A stretch of 28,598 nucleotides of DNA from positions 1 to 28,598 of the forward strand of contig JALQPE010002941.1 of the NCBI GenBank assembly GCA_030407315.1, written 5' to 3'. Of this stretch, positions 9,417 to 19,161 are shown in pieces. Position 1 is the first letter of the stretch; every line of letters starts with the position of its first letter. Position numbers and translations under genes: made by a program. Below the pieces are notes generated by a model that saw nothing but the letters and a program-made list of their open reading frames with translations, was not told where the DNA came from and ran no database searches. This DNA comes from Asparagopsis taxiformis. Its lineage: Eukaryota; Rhodophyta; Florideophyceae; Bonnemaisoniales; Bonnemaisoniaceae.

Positions 9417-12400
9417 ATGACGAATAAGCGCAGGCGCAACAGCAATCCGATCGTTGACGACGCAACCGTGCCAATTCTGCGCGAACCCGCTAGCCCTTGG
9501 GAGGATTCTAGTGACATGGGTACACGTCGAAACGTAGGTCGCGCCGCCCGCGAAACTACTCTCGCTGGCAAAGACTTCCTCCGCCTCTTGCTGGATTTAT
9601 TCGCCCACTCAAGTTTCGCAGACTTGACGGACAAGCCGGGAGGTTTCACATACGCGGACCTTGGCGCTTGGGTTGCGCAGGGCACGGAAGAACAATTTGT
9701 GGCGCTGCAAGGTCGACTCAGCATGTCCTTCAGCGGTCGTTCGAAGAATGCTGGAGTCGAGGCGGATGTTGCCGAAATCGTCATGGCAGAGATGAACGTT
9801 GAGCGAGCCAAGCAGATTGTTCGTCTGGCATTACCCATTGCCGAGTTTTCAAGACAGGATGAGCGTATCGGGCAATGGGTTGAGCACTGCATCCTTTCTG
9901 GGATCGTGCCGCAGACCTTCCTTATTGGATGTAACATGCTTCCTTCGCCACTACAGGCGCCGCAGCGCGGGGAACCAAGCGCCTTCGTTCTTGCTCCACC
10001 GGAAACGTTCGAGGTATTGATGTATTTCCAAGCGTTGTCTATCATCCGAAATCACAACAAGAACCTGCCGCGTCGCCGAATAGGCGACGCGGCCGAAGAG
10101 GGGAACGAAGCCGCACGCGTCCCAGCCCATCGGAAAAGCACTAATCGAGCTTGTTACGTGGTTCAAGTTTTATACCATGCTTGGACCGATGTGGCCTTCG
10201 CCGCAAAGTTTTCCAGCTTCGAAGAGTTGATGGCGCCGTACATCATTTTCGACAGCAGTGAGCATTGGTTTGACGTGCTCGATGAAGGTCTATTCGCACC
10301 GATGGAGCAGAAGCTAGATCTCTACCACGACAAAGCTCCCCTATCTCATCCTGATGGATATGGTGGAAAAGTAGAGACAAGAACCAGTGCGCAGCACAGT
10401 GCATTTAGGGACCTTGTGAGGAAGTTCTTCGACCGGTTGCAGTTTCTTATCGTCAACCCGGACCTGTACACCTGGCCGGAGTCCGACCGCTGGGGGGCGC
10501 TGGAAATATACTTGTCAAGCGGAAATCCGGACAAGCTGCCAGCGTATTTTGACACCCTCGACGAAGACGTTATGGCTGTCCTCCGCCCGGCACCACAAGC
10601 CGCGGACGCAGAAAAGGTCCCCAAGCCGGTTGATGACACTCCCACTCGTCGCAACACAGGAGGGAGAGGTTTGGTTCCGTCGACAAGACACACAACCAGG
10701 CTTCAACTTGGACCTGGGAGGACCAGTCTTACTGCCCAAGGGCCGTCTCCCCCGTCACCGTCACCCCATGCGACAGAAGAGCAGGAAAGTGAAGGGCAGG
10801 CTCTCGCAAAGGACTTTCTTTCGAAAATGAGTCAGTATTGCCGGGTGTACGACGTCCCTTTCGAAGATTTGGTCAGTGCCGACGAGAGCCGAGAACACGT
10901 GCCCATCACGGGCAACGTTCAGCTCATTCTGACTGATCCGCCCTACAATGTTCGTCGTAAGAGGAACGATTCCAACTCTTCGTACGACAGGCTAACTGCA
11001 GAAGATATGCAGGCTAGCATCGAAGTGTTTGACGAGCTGTTGCGCCCCGGTGGCCACGGCATCGTGTTCTGCTCCGTTTTGCAGTTCTACGAATGGTTCC
11101 ATTACTTGGAAACGTACAAAGGACCGCAGTCAGAAGGCCCAACCGATGCTGCTGCCAGTGATGACGGGTCGGATGAAGAAGAGGTTACGTCCATGAATTC
11201 GGACTCCGAAGCATCGCAGCACAGTGGCGAAGAAAGTGCGGATGAGGAGGAGGACGAGGAGGAGGAGGACGTCGTTCGGAATTCAGTTTTCTTCGTTGAC
11301 GAGGTACCTCTGTTGTTTGTCCGACTACCTGGGCACCTCTATCAAATGCCGGGGCGGAAGAGGTACCAACGCATGAACATGGCAGAGGTCGCTATCCACT
11401 TCTGGAAGCGAGGTGTTCCGTTCAAGACCGGAAGCGAGATGGTGGCCTATAGGAACCACGGATACATGGACGGCACGTACCCGGCGTGGTGCAACGTCAC
11501 CATCAATATGCCCGCCATCGATTCGAATGAGATGGTGTGGCGAACAAGGAGCACAACCGGTGCTACGGTCAGAGTTCGTGCAGAGCAGAAGAGCGTCGCT
11601 CTCATGATGGAGTTGATCAGCCAGCATTCACAGCCTGGTGATATTGTTGTCGATCCATTCTCTGGCACTTTCGCAACGGGAAAAGCAGCTATGAGCTTGC
11701 CTGAGCACCGTGTTTTCGTCGGCAGTGACATGGACAAATTGTGTGTGGCACGATCGCTTCCAAAGCTGTGTGCAGTCATGTCACGTGTAATTCTTTCAAA
11801 CAACACTGACATGAGGGTCACGACAGAAGCGAAACAGAGTGCTGAGAAGTTCTTGGCGTCCCCCTCTGTCACGATGCGTACGCAGAGGGAACGCAGGATC
11901 ATCGAACCCCCACCTGGCCTTCCCCTGTACCAGAGGTTCCCGAAATATATTCGGCAGTACCTCTGGCAGCTGTGCCCAGAGTCGATTGCGTCGCACGAGC
12001 ACATGGAAAAACCGGTACATTATTGGCCACCTTCCCTGCGCCGCTGGTTGCAAACTGAAAACCCTCGCGTGATGCGGGCACACGATTGTGTTGCGAAAAA
12101 ATTGAGCGTTCGACCATCGCTGATTAAGCATCCAAATGCAGGAAGAGGGCTCTTCGCTGAACAGACATTTAATGTTGGCGACGAAGTATGTGCATACTAC
12201 GGAACTGTTGTGTACTCTGATATGAGCAAGGAGTCGATGAGGTTCGCGTACGGAGAGGGTCACATGGCGATAACGAAGGAAACATTCTTGATGTATGCCA
12301 TCAAGCTGTATGCAACAGCGGAGGACGACGAAAACATCGAGCATCCAATTTGGATTGTTCCGGCTCCGTTCTGTTCGGCGCAGTTCATCAACGACCCGCG

Positions 12401-12614
12401 GTATTTGCGAGGTGAGGACACTCCGGCGGAAGACACCAGGCGGATGGCCAACGTCGAGTTTGTCGAGAACTACAGCAGCGGTTCGACGGGGAAGAAGCTC
12501 AAGGCGAAGGACCTAGAAAATCCGAAGATCATTGTAGTACGTGCAATCCGCGATATCCGTCCGGGGCAGGAGCTCTACGTTCATTATGGGACAGCGTTTA
12601 GAGCATGGAATTAG
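9417..12614 (+). CDS. DNA amino-methyltransferase-SET domain fusion protein
   Basis: This single uninterrupted frame encodes 1,065 residues. Residues 1-430 are a mostly helical region I do not recognise, starting with a basic MTNKRRRN tail. The methyltransferase has motif IV at LILTDPPYNV (D507-Y510), an acidic Glu/Asp insert at about 600-625, then motif I at VVDPFSGTFATGKAAM (D746-T751) followed by FVGSDMD. Motif IV before motif I is the beta-class order of the N6_N4_Mtase family. DPPY rather than SPPY favours N6-adenine over N4-cytosine, by family knowledge. A SET domain follows: GRGLFA at 909-914, GDEVCAYYGTVV, FINDPR at 990-995 in place of the usual NHS motif with NVEFVEN after it, and GQELYVHYG at 1050-1058. 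No pre-SET or post-SET cysteine cluster is seen, which may mean a non-histone or altered target. All recognisable motifs are intact, so it is probably active. Neighbours are transposon genes, consistent with a mobile-element role. Confidence 0.85.
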   Translation: MTNKRRRNSNPIVDDATVPILREPASPWEDSSDMGTRRNVGRAARETTLAGKDFLRLLLDLFAHSSFADLTDKPGGFTYADLGAWVAQGTEEQFVALQGRLSMSFSGRSKNAGVEADVAEIVMAEMNVERAKQIVRLALPIAEFSRQDERIGQWVEHCILSGIVPQTFLIGCNMLPSPLQAPQRGEPSAFVLAPPETFEVLMYFQALSIIRNHNKNLPRRRIGDAAEEGNEAARVPAHRKSTNRACYVVQVLYHAWTDVAFAAKFSSFEELMAPYIIFDSSEHWFDVLDEGLFAPMEQKLDLYHDKAPLSHPDGYGGKVETRTSAQHSAFRDLVRKFFDRLQFLIVNPDLYTWPESDRWGALEIYLSSGNPDKLPAYFDTLDEDVMAVLRPAPQAADAEKVPKPVDDTPTRRNTGGRGLVPSTRHTTRLQLGPGRTSLTAQGPSPPSPSPHATEEQESEGQALAKDFLSKMSQYCRVYDVPFEDLVSADESREHVPITGNVQLILTDPPYNVRRKRNDSNSSYDRLTAEDMQASIEVFDELLRPGGHGIVFCSVLQFYEWFHYLETYKGPQSEGPTDAAASDDGSDEEEVTSMNSDSEASQHSGEESADEEEDEEEEDVVRNSVFFVDEVPLLFVRLPGHLYQMPGRKRYQRMNMAEVAIHFWKRGVPFKTGSEMVAYRNHGYMDGTYPAWCNVTINMPAIDSNEMVWRTRSTTGATVRVRAEQKSVALMMELISQHSQPGDIVVDPFSGTFATGKAAMSLPEHRVFVGSDMDKLCVARSLPKLCAVMSRVILSNNTDMRVTTEAKQSAEKFLASPSVTMRTQRERRIIEPPPGLPLYQRFPKYIRQYLWQLCPESIASHEHMEKPVHYWPPSLRRWLQTENPRVMRAHDCVAKKLSVRPSLIKHPNAGRGLFAEQTFNVGDEVCAYYGTVVYSDMSKESMRFAYGEGHMAITKETFLMYAIKLYATAEDDENIEHPIWIVPAPFCSAQFINDPRYLRGEDTPAEDTRRMANVEFVENYSSGSTGKKLKAKDLENPKIIVVRAIRDIRPGQELYVHYGTAFRAWN

Positions 12615-12645
12615 GGTCACGAAAGATGTTTTCATTTCGACTACA

Positions 12646-12651
12646 AATAAA
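12646..12651 (+). terminator. AATAAA polyadenylation signal
   Basis: AATAAA lies 32 bases after the TAG stop of the methyltransferase-SET gene, a plausible position for its 3' end signal. Confidence 0.45.
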
Positions 12652-12837
12652 GCTACGTTCCAGAGTTGAAGTATATCATATAATGCAGCATGTCCAGCCA
12701 CCATTAGTCCAGGGTGAAACCTATTGAGCAGTACTCGCCTGTCAAAAACCAATCGTTCACACTCTAGGTGCACTTCGTCCGAGCAGTGAACCTGACTGCT
12801 TGGATGCTGTTATGCGTGCAGATGCAAAATACACGAC

Positions 12838-13042
12838 CAAGTTGAAATGGACGCCCGGTGGATGTCCAGCTCAGTTGCATTGCTGTCCGGCCCAGAAATT
12901 CTACAATTCAGGGCAGAAAAAAATATTGCAAAAAACATCGATTTCAGCGGGTCGATTGTGCCGTACGGCACACCCCCATCTCAAAAACATGTTCACATGT
13001 GCATGTTTTTGAGAATAGCCCAAATTTTAATTCAAATCAGGA
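12838..13042 (-). repeat. Dispersed repeat, inverted copy between two genes
   Basis: This is a complete core copy in the opposite orientation to the others. It begins with GAAATGGACGCCCGGTGGATGTCC, passes through the GTGCCGTACGGCAC palindrome and a hairpin at 12980-13013, and ends at TTAATTCAAATCAGG. Its clean ends between the methyltransferase-SET gene and the coiled-coil gene suggest an insertion of a short mobile unit of about 205 bp. The short open frames at 12800-13089 are internal to it. Confidence 0.85.
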
Positions 13043-13274
13043 CGTCTTCCGGACATAGGGGTGCTCGCGGCCTAGCTCTACAGCTGTAATTGTACCTCAT
13101 TAAATACTGTTGATGACTGCCTACCGTATACAATCTGGGCTGTTGGCGTATTATCCGGTACTTGACCTGACCTGAACGTTCATCGCAGACCGTTGTGGTT
13201 ACCGACACTATACAGCAATCTTTTTTGTATCTCGTGCAACTCAATCGTTCCATCGCTTCCGGGAAAGCTTCATT

Positions 13275-15559
13275 ATGCCGCCGCGTATTGCGAAGAAAGC
13301 TCCAAAGCCTCCGGGCCTCCAGAAAACCCGGTCAGCAGCTGCTGTATCGAGTGCCCGACAATCCCGTGCGAAGAAGCGGTCTGGGCCTACCGGCAGCATT
13401 GAACCGCGGTCCGGTAGTCGCAAGACGGACCGGCGCAGAACTGGGGATCCGCAGCGAGAAAGTGAGGAAGGAGGAACGGCGCGGAGAGAGATGGGGCTTG
13501 ACCGAGGCAAGCGTGCTCGCAGGGACAGTGAACATCATGATGATGACATGATAGTGGCTCAAAACATGTTGGAATTGCGGCAGAGTGCTATGGCAAAGGT
13601 AGTTCCTCCCGGGTTGGCAGATGCGGAGGTGCTGCAGACGGAGTCCCAGCCGGGGGTTCCGACACACTGGAGGCTGTGACCCCCACTGCGCCAACTATGC
13701 CGAGTACATCAGCCCCAGCAGGTAATGCAGTCAGGGACCCGAGGATAGCGGCAAGGGATGTTGTTTCTGAGCAACGTTCACAGGATGCCAACTATCATCG
13801 GCGGTCAGGTGGTACTGAGGGGAGAGAGCAGCCGGAGTGCGGGCCTCGTCACAACAGACTGTCATTGGTGCCAAATATGCGCGTAACGCCCCCGCGACGT
13901 CAGGCTATTGCCGATGGAGGACATCATATTCCCGATAGCGTGGGAGATGGGGGGACGGTGAGGGCAGAGAGGTTGCATCCGCCGGAATCCATCGATTTAA
14001 TGGCGAGTCGCATCAATGCGCAGAAGAAGAAGATCGCGGAGCTGGAAAAAAAAGTGTTTAGCCAGGACATAGCAAACAAGGCGCTCACCACGGAGATTGT
14101 TGCGTTGGAGGCTAAGGTGAAGACTCTGCAGGCGGAAAATGCCAGCCTTACTGCAATTGCGAGAACAGGTAGAATCAGTGATCACGGTGGCGGTAAGTCG
14201 AAAATACAGAAAGCCATTCCTGTGAAATACCTTGGAGTTCTTAGGGCGGTTGAGGAAAACCTGACAAAGTGGTGCAAGAACGAGACTATGGAGCTGGACC
14301 CTATAGCGGAACAAACGCAGAGACGTTGGACTGGACGTACCATCGAGGTAGAGCCGGTAGAAGGGACACTTTGGAGCGAAAACGGTGTAGGATATATTGC
14401 TACCCCTCCGGGCTATATCATCAAGAATCTGCAGTGGTATACACCTTCGTACAGGGACGAGAGTGATCTGCTGAATGACTTGGTGCGACACGTACTGCGT
14501 CAAAGTCCGTGGTGTGATGTGTTTTCCGATGAGGAGCAGCGTGTGTGCTGTCAAGAGGCTGTGGCGGGGAGCAAGGAATTGAAAGTGAAGGTGACGCAGA
14601 AACTGTCCGACGTGATGAGTGCACGGAAGCGTAATGCGAGGGACAGATTGTTCGGTTCGCTGGGGTACACGAAATTAATGTCTAGATGCACGATGCTGAC
14701 GACGCGAGCTGAGATGGACGAGCGAGAGGAACAAAAGCGCGAAGCGTCTGAGAAGCTTTTGAAACGGGAAAGTAACGGTGATTTGGATATGGGGAGGTGG
14801 CGAACGGCACCGTTCTCAGAGCTGCGATACAGCAAAGGCTTGGTTCCTGACAGCTTCGAAATGGAAGTGAATGGTGATGCATGGTTTAACAACCGAGTAG
14901 CTGTGAATGTGCTGGACATCTTCAGGGGTTATTCGATACGACCAGAACAAGTAATGGACATAGAGACGAGCATACTAACGCTGGCGCGCCTGGATGCTTG
15001 GCTAGTGACTACTGTGGAGTGTTTGGATGAACCGAAGGGGAAAGGAGGTGCACGGCAGAAGGAGTTTACAAGGCGGTACAGTCAATATGTGGGGGTAGCT
15101 TTTCAGCAATTAGTTGGTATGGTGGTGTACTGCATGTCTTGTCTCCAAGGCTCGCAAGCAAGGGAAGAAACGGACGTTGTCGAGAGCGAACAGCGGACTA
15201 GTGCACAGTCACGGCATGTGTTTGCAAGCCGTACTGTGACGAGAGAGGCTGTTGAAGTGTGGCAAAGCGGAGAGGGGTCTGGAATTGTTCATGTCGTTGA
15301 TGATGTAAACCGCTGCTCATCACTTGTTCTAGTGTCCGAGGATTGGATTCAATCGCATATTACGTCAAACCTCGGTGCTGTAATGGATTGTGTGATTGCG
15401 CAAGGACTAATTGGCGCAGAACTTTTCGTCGTTGACCCATATGCTGGACACCTGAGTGCAAACCTGAATGTCGAAATCAATGCCCCACAGTATGGGGGCA
15501 TGGAGCGGCGCCATGCAGCCACTGCTGATAACGGTTTTGGCGTAATGGAGGATGGTTGA
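13275..15559 (+). CDS. Coiled-coil accessory protein, unknown function
   Basis: The start ATG at 13275 opens a basic N-terminus (MPPRIAKKAPKPP...). That frame closes at 13679 and the main frame carries on to 15559. A GT-AG intron at 13599-13672 (74 nt, GTAGTT...TGGAG, with CCGAC upstream of the acceptor) joins the two in frame, giving about 736 residues. A single-base frameshift is the alternative. Main-frame content, in order: a low-complexity region; a heptad coiled coil (INAQKKKIAELEKKV through LEAKVKTLQAENASL); a globular part with WTGRTIEVEPVEGTLW and ATPPGYIIKNLQWYTPSY; a KLSDVMSARKRNARDRLFGS helix; and a C-terminal region rich in Val and Ser. I recognise no catalytic motif. It is convergent with the transposase gene, with 77 bp between the stops. 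It could be a DNA-binding or oligomerising partner of the transposase or the methyltransferase, by position only. Confidence 0.65.
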
Positions 15560-15636
15560 AATTAGTGCAGTAAATGTGACGTTGACTAGAAGGTTTATCA
15601 TGTAGTACATTATCAATAGAGTGCTGCGATTTAGAT

Positions 15637-18600
15637 TTATTCTTCTTCATTATCATCTGTGAATTGGTAATCAGTGTTGGTGTAGAAGCGGTTGAGATAG
15701 AAACGGTGGTCCGACCAGTGCATTTGTTTCGTAAATGGCTTGACTGGAAAGTTACTTCGTACGATGTGCACGGTGCCAGATATAGTAGATGCAGGAATGA
15801 GGTCAAACCAAGGACCACCTGCACTGTGGGATGCAGTGTCATTGCTGTCAACGGATCCGTTGTCCGGGTCCCATGTGGACCACTTTAAACAAATGCACCC
15901 AAGTGATTTTTCCACAGCGGTTTTTGGGGCAAAGCAGGTCATATACTGAACGAAAGCGAGTTCTACAGGTTGAAACAGGTTTGGAGACTGCAGGCGTACC
16001 AGTGCCAGGACGCGCCCTACCCATATGGTTCTGTAGTCATCGGCAGTTCCGGAGATGACGACAAAGGAGTACTGCGATCTCTTTGCGGGGCCGAACGATG
16101 AAGTTGCAAAGACGCGCTGCTGCTTGTGCCTCGACACGTTTGTGGGGCGAAGCATGCCACTGTGCGGGTCAAAGTCGTCGGCATCTGGGACGTACCCTCC
16201 CATGACGTAGGCGGACTTTACCACGGTGACGGAAATGTCCATGTCATGTATTGGAGGGCCTTCTGCCGTGGCGCGCAGTCTAGCGAGGGTGAGGAACGCT
16301 TGTGCAGCTGTGTCACCGAGTTGCTGGAATAGCGTTATGGTGCCAGACGGGAACGAGGAGTTGTGCAGAGGCAAAAGAGTGGCAGGATCGGGCTGTCCGT
16401 CGATATCTGCAACGAGGAGGGTTGCATCGGGCAGCAGGGAGGCAAAGTCGTGCAGTGCAACGGTGAATCCGTCGCGAACGAGTACTGCACCGTCTGTGGG
16501 CGATATCATGCGTGGGTTTCCCAATGTGTTCGATGGGGTGTGACCAGTTGGAGTGGCCAAGGAGAATTCCATGTGGCGAATAGTCTCTTCCATGGCTGTG
16601 GAGCGCCTTCGAGAGGTTTTCCTATAACTCTGTTTGAACAGAAGATGCGAGTGTTCGTAGGGGCCTGCATCAATGTGTTCCAGGGCGCCATATCTCTGCA
16701 AGTCACCGGGAAGATGGTCTAGAAGATGGAACTTGAAAGTTTTGAGACCTGTGGTGTGGAATGGGCCGAGGGTGGAGAGCATTGATTGTTTGAAATAGGA
16801 AATGGAGTTTTGGAGGCTTTCTAGTTCGGCGGCAGTCCAGTGCTTGATGCGACCGCGTTTCATGACCCATGCGACGAGGTCAGAGTATTGCGTGCAGATG
16901 GAAGTGAGGGGGGCTGTATCTACTTCGTCACAGCATGTGTCAATGAATGCTGCGATGAAAGGGAACACCATGTCGACATGGTGATAGTCTTTGGCTGCGA
17001 GCATGCCGCGTATGCCGTCCTCCGTGAAGAGGCCGTTCAAATTGGTGCCCTTCTCACCCTTGGAGAAGTCGACATGAAGACCGGTGATGTAGTAGTCGCG
17101 TTCGATAGCGGACAGAATGCTGTTTGAGCCGGCGAGGATGGATTTTTTCACCTTCTTGAAGGTGCGAGGTGTCCCGGAATGGGAGGCAGTGGTGGTGAGG
17201 TCTGGGGAGCTGAGGCGGTGGACAATGCACTGTTTGATGAGCTTTGAGATGCCGAGGTGGAGATTGTGCAGAGGCTCGAAGGAGAAAATGTTGTAGGGGT
17301 CTAGGGGACTGTTGGTGGGTAAAAGAGCGGTCGATTCGAGGACAGAGTGTTGTTCGAGGAGGGAGAGAGCTTCGAGCGGAGCAGTTGTATGCTCCTGAGC
17401 GCTCTCTTGGCGTGCAGAGCGTGTATCATCGAGGGAGCGGGGCTGGTGTGGCGCGCTGGATTCAAGTTGAGTGGCGGGGATGTAGCAGCGGTGGCAGGGA
17501 TGTGTGGTGGTAGTGCTGTTGCGAGTGCATGACAGCTCTTTGGCCTCTGGAAAGTCGCAGCAATAATTGGCTAGGATGGGAAAGCATTGGCGGGCAGTTG
17601 CAGTGGAGTCTGTGCAGGGGAACCCGGAAGAGAACGCGGTGGATAGGGACGAAAACACTTTTTCGAGTGCTTTATGAAGAATATCAATTTTGCGAGCGCG
17701 ACTAGCAGAACTAGAGGTTGTCGGCATTTCATCACCGAACAAGGCGTTGGACGAAGGGTTAACAATGTACGGAAGATACCCGACGATGGTGAGGCCGGTA
17801 CGGATGCAGTGGCGACGGAGGGGGGCGGAGAAGTTGAGCAGTGTGACGTGTATGGGGTATGCGACGATTGCGGAGCTCTTGAGGCTTGTGCTGCTCTTGT
17901 CGGAGTACACTTGGAGGAGGCCGGCAAAGGAGGAAGCGGTGGGATCATTTTCCTCTGCCCATACGACCTGTGGATCTTCCGAGAGCTGCACGCGCTGTCT
18001 AGTAACCTGGTGCAGCGTTTTCGCGAATTCTGTGTGTAGGGGATGAGAAAATATTGCGGTGCCGTCTGGGGCGGTCTGTGGGGAGGGGTGGAAGAGAGTA
18101 TTTTGGTCGTTAGCCAGTGCTAACTGCCTGCGGAGCATGTCGACTGGGTCGCGGAGGTACAGCTGTGCCGAGTACTTACCAGTTTTGTCTGGAATGATGT
18201 GGCTCTTGTAACCTTCGGTGCGGAAATGTGTTTCGACCATGGAAGCGGTAACGTGGCGACATTCTTCTACGGTGCGAACGGCGCTGTTGAACTTTTCTAG
18301 GGAGAATGCGGGGTCTTGTAGGATGGTGATGACTTCGCTCACGCGGCCAGCGCCGGCCTTGTACTCGAGGGTTGTGAGACTGGCGGCGAGGGATTGCACG
18401 AGGAGGTCTGCGCGGGAGGGGGTTGAGGTTGGTGGCAGTGAAGCGTCACAGGGTGAGTCGCTGGAGGAAGCACGACCAGATTCTGGGTCTGGGGAGCTGG
18501 GTTGCGGGGAATCATGGTCGCCGTTTCGAGCAGGCTCATGGGTGACGGCAGGGACACGAGCGTTGTTGAAATGTTGGGGAGAGGGGTTGAAACGGTAGCG

Positions 18601-18675
18601 ACACGTTCGCTCATGCAGCGCGAGCGCATAAGCATCTACGCAGTAGTAGAAGCACCCTTCATACTTGCATTCCAT
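15637..18675 (-). CDS. Plavaka/KDZ-type DDE transposase
   Basis: This intact frame gives 1,012 residues. The N-terminus is a C-x4-C-x12-H-x3-C zinc-finger-like motif (C3, C8, H21, C25). A Ser/Pro-rich linker follows. The core has LLQVYSDKSS (D259, the likely first catalytic Asp), AYPIHVTLLNFSAPLRR, VGYLPYI, CCDFPEAKEL (D374, a candidate second acidic residue), a CHRC knuckle (C394, C397) and PLHNLHLGISKLI (H470-G475), equivalent to the HQLHKG-type motif of Plavaka transposases. ALEHIDAGPYEHSH further on may supply the catalytic Glu; this is tentative. Family assignment rests on the order YSD...YP...N...GYLP...DFPE...C-x2-C...LHxLHLG. Length and intact motifs suggest an autonomous element. It would cut and reinsert the element through ends such as those at 3-39 and 21478-21514. 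Expression is divergent from the right-hand region. Confidence 0.75.
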   Translation of the reverse strand: MECKYEGCFYYCVDAYALALHERTCRYRFNPSPQHFNNARVPAVTHEPARNGDHDSPQPSSPDPESGRASSSDSPCDASLPPTSTPSRADLLVQSLAASLTTLEYKAGAGRVSEVITILQDPAFSLEKFNSAVRTVEECRHVTASMVETHFRTEGYKSHIIPDKTGKYSAQLYLRDPVDMLRRQLALANDQNTLFHPSPQTAPDGTAIFSHPLHTEFAKTLHQVTRQRVQLSEDPQVVWAEENDPTASSFAGLLQVYSDKSSTSLKSSAIVAYPIHVTLLNFSAPLRRHCIRTGLTIVGYLPYIVNPSSNALFGDEMPTTSSSASRARKIDILHKALEKVFSSLSTAFSSGFPCTDSTATARQCFPILANYCCDFPEAKELSCTRNSTTTTHPCHRCYIPATQLESSAPHQPRSLDDTRSARQESAQEHTTAPLEALSLLEQHSVLESTALLPTNSPLDPYNIFSFEPLHNLHLGISKLIKQCIVHRLSSPDLTTTASHSGTPRTFKKVKKSILAGSNSILSAIERDYYITGLHVDFSKGEKGTNLNGLFTEDGIRGMLAAKDYHHVDMVFPFIAAFIDTCCDEVDTAPLTSICTQYSDLVAWVMKRGRIKHWTAAELESLQNSISYFKQSMLSTLGPFHTTGLKTFKFHLLDHLPGDLQRYGALEHIDAGPYEHSHLLFKQSYRKTSRRRSTAMEETIRHMEFSLATPTGHTPSNTLGNPRMISPTDGAVLVRDGFTVALHDFASLLPDATLLVADIDGQPDPATLLPLHNSSFPSGTITLFQQLGDTAAQAFLTLARLRATAEGPPIHDMDISVTVVKSAYVMGGYVPDADDFDPHSGMLRPTNVSRHKQQRVFATSSFGPAKRSQYSFVVISGTADDYRTIWVGRVLALVRLQSPNLFQPVELAFVQYMTCFAPKTAVEKSLGCICLKWSTWDPDNGSVDSNDTASHSAGGPWFDLIPASTISGTVHIVRSNFPVKPFTKQMHWSDHRFYLNRFYTNTDYQFTDDNEEE

Positions 18676-19161
18676 GTCGAGTTTTGACGCAAAAGGGAGG
18701 ATTGCGAGCTGAACAGGGGAGACTGTGCCGTCCAGATGCGACCAATTTTATTTTTGTGGTGCTTTCGAGACTTGGAATGTAACGTGTTCGTAGTTTTTTG
18801 GGTAGTAGTTTTGTGCTCACTCCAGCTGACATCCCAACGGTGGAATTTAACCGAGAGTTCAATCATTTCCAACTGTTACATCACATTGCGTGCTGGCAAC
18901 GTGTGCATGGAAGGACGAACGACTGCCCTGGGAGATGAATTTTCAATTAATTCATTTGTAATAATAAACTTTTTTATTTCCAAACTTCGTGGAATCTGAA
19001 TGTGCTTTACAGCGGATATGCCACGGATCATGTAAGGAAAGCAAATGGATTCTCATATATATGATTATATGTTTATATTCGTTGTTCTCGATCCGGATCT
19101 CATTGTTCGGGGAATCAGAGACCATGGCTTGGGCCATACTCAATCTCACTGCCGGCGATGA
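18676..19161. other. Intergenic, upstream of the transposase
   Basis: This likely contains the transposase promoter on the minus strand. An AT-rich segment lies at 18936-18985 and again at 19052-19082 (ATATATATGATTATATG). A plus-strand open frame at 18989-19249 has no recognisable domain. It overlaps the region where the micro-exon reading begins, but in another frame. Confidence 0.35.

Noticed and set aside
9407..10045. 212-residue antisense open frame over the methyltransferase-SET gene
   Set aside because: It mirrors the codon structure of the real gene on the other strand, with no independent domain.
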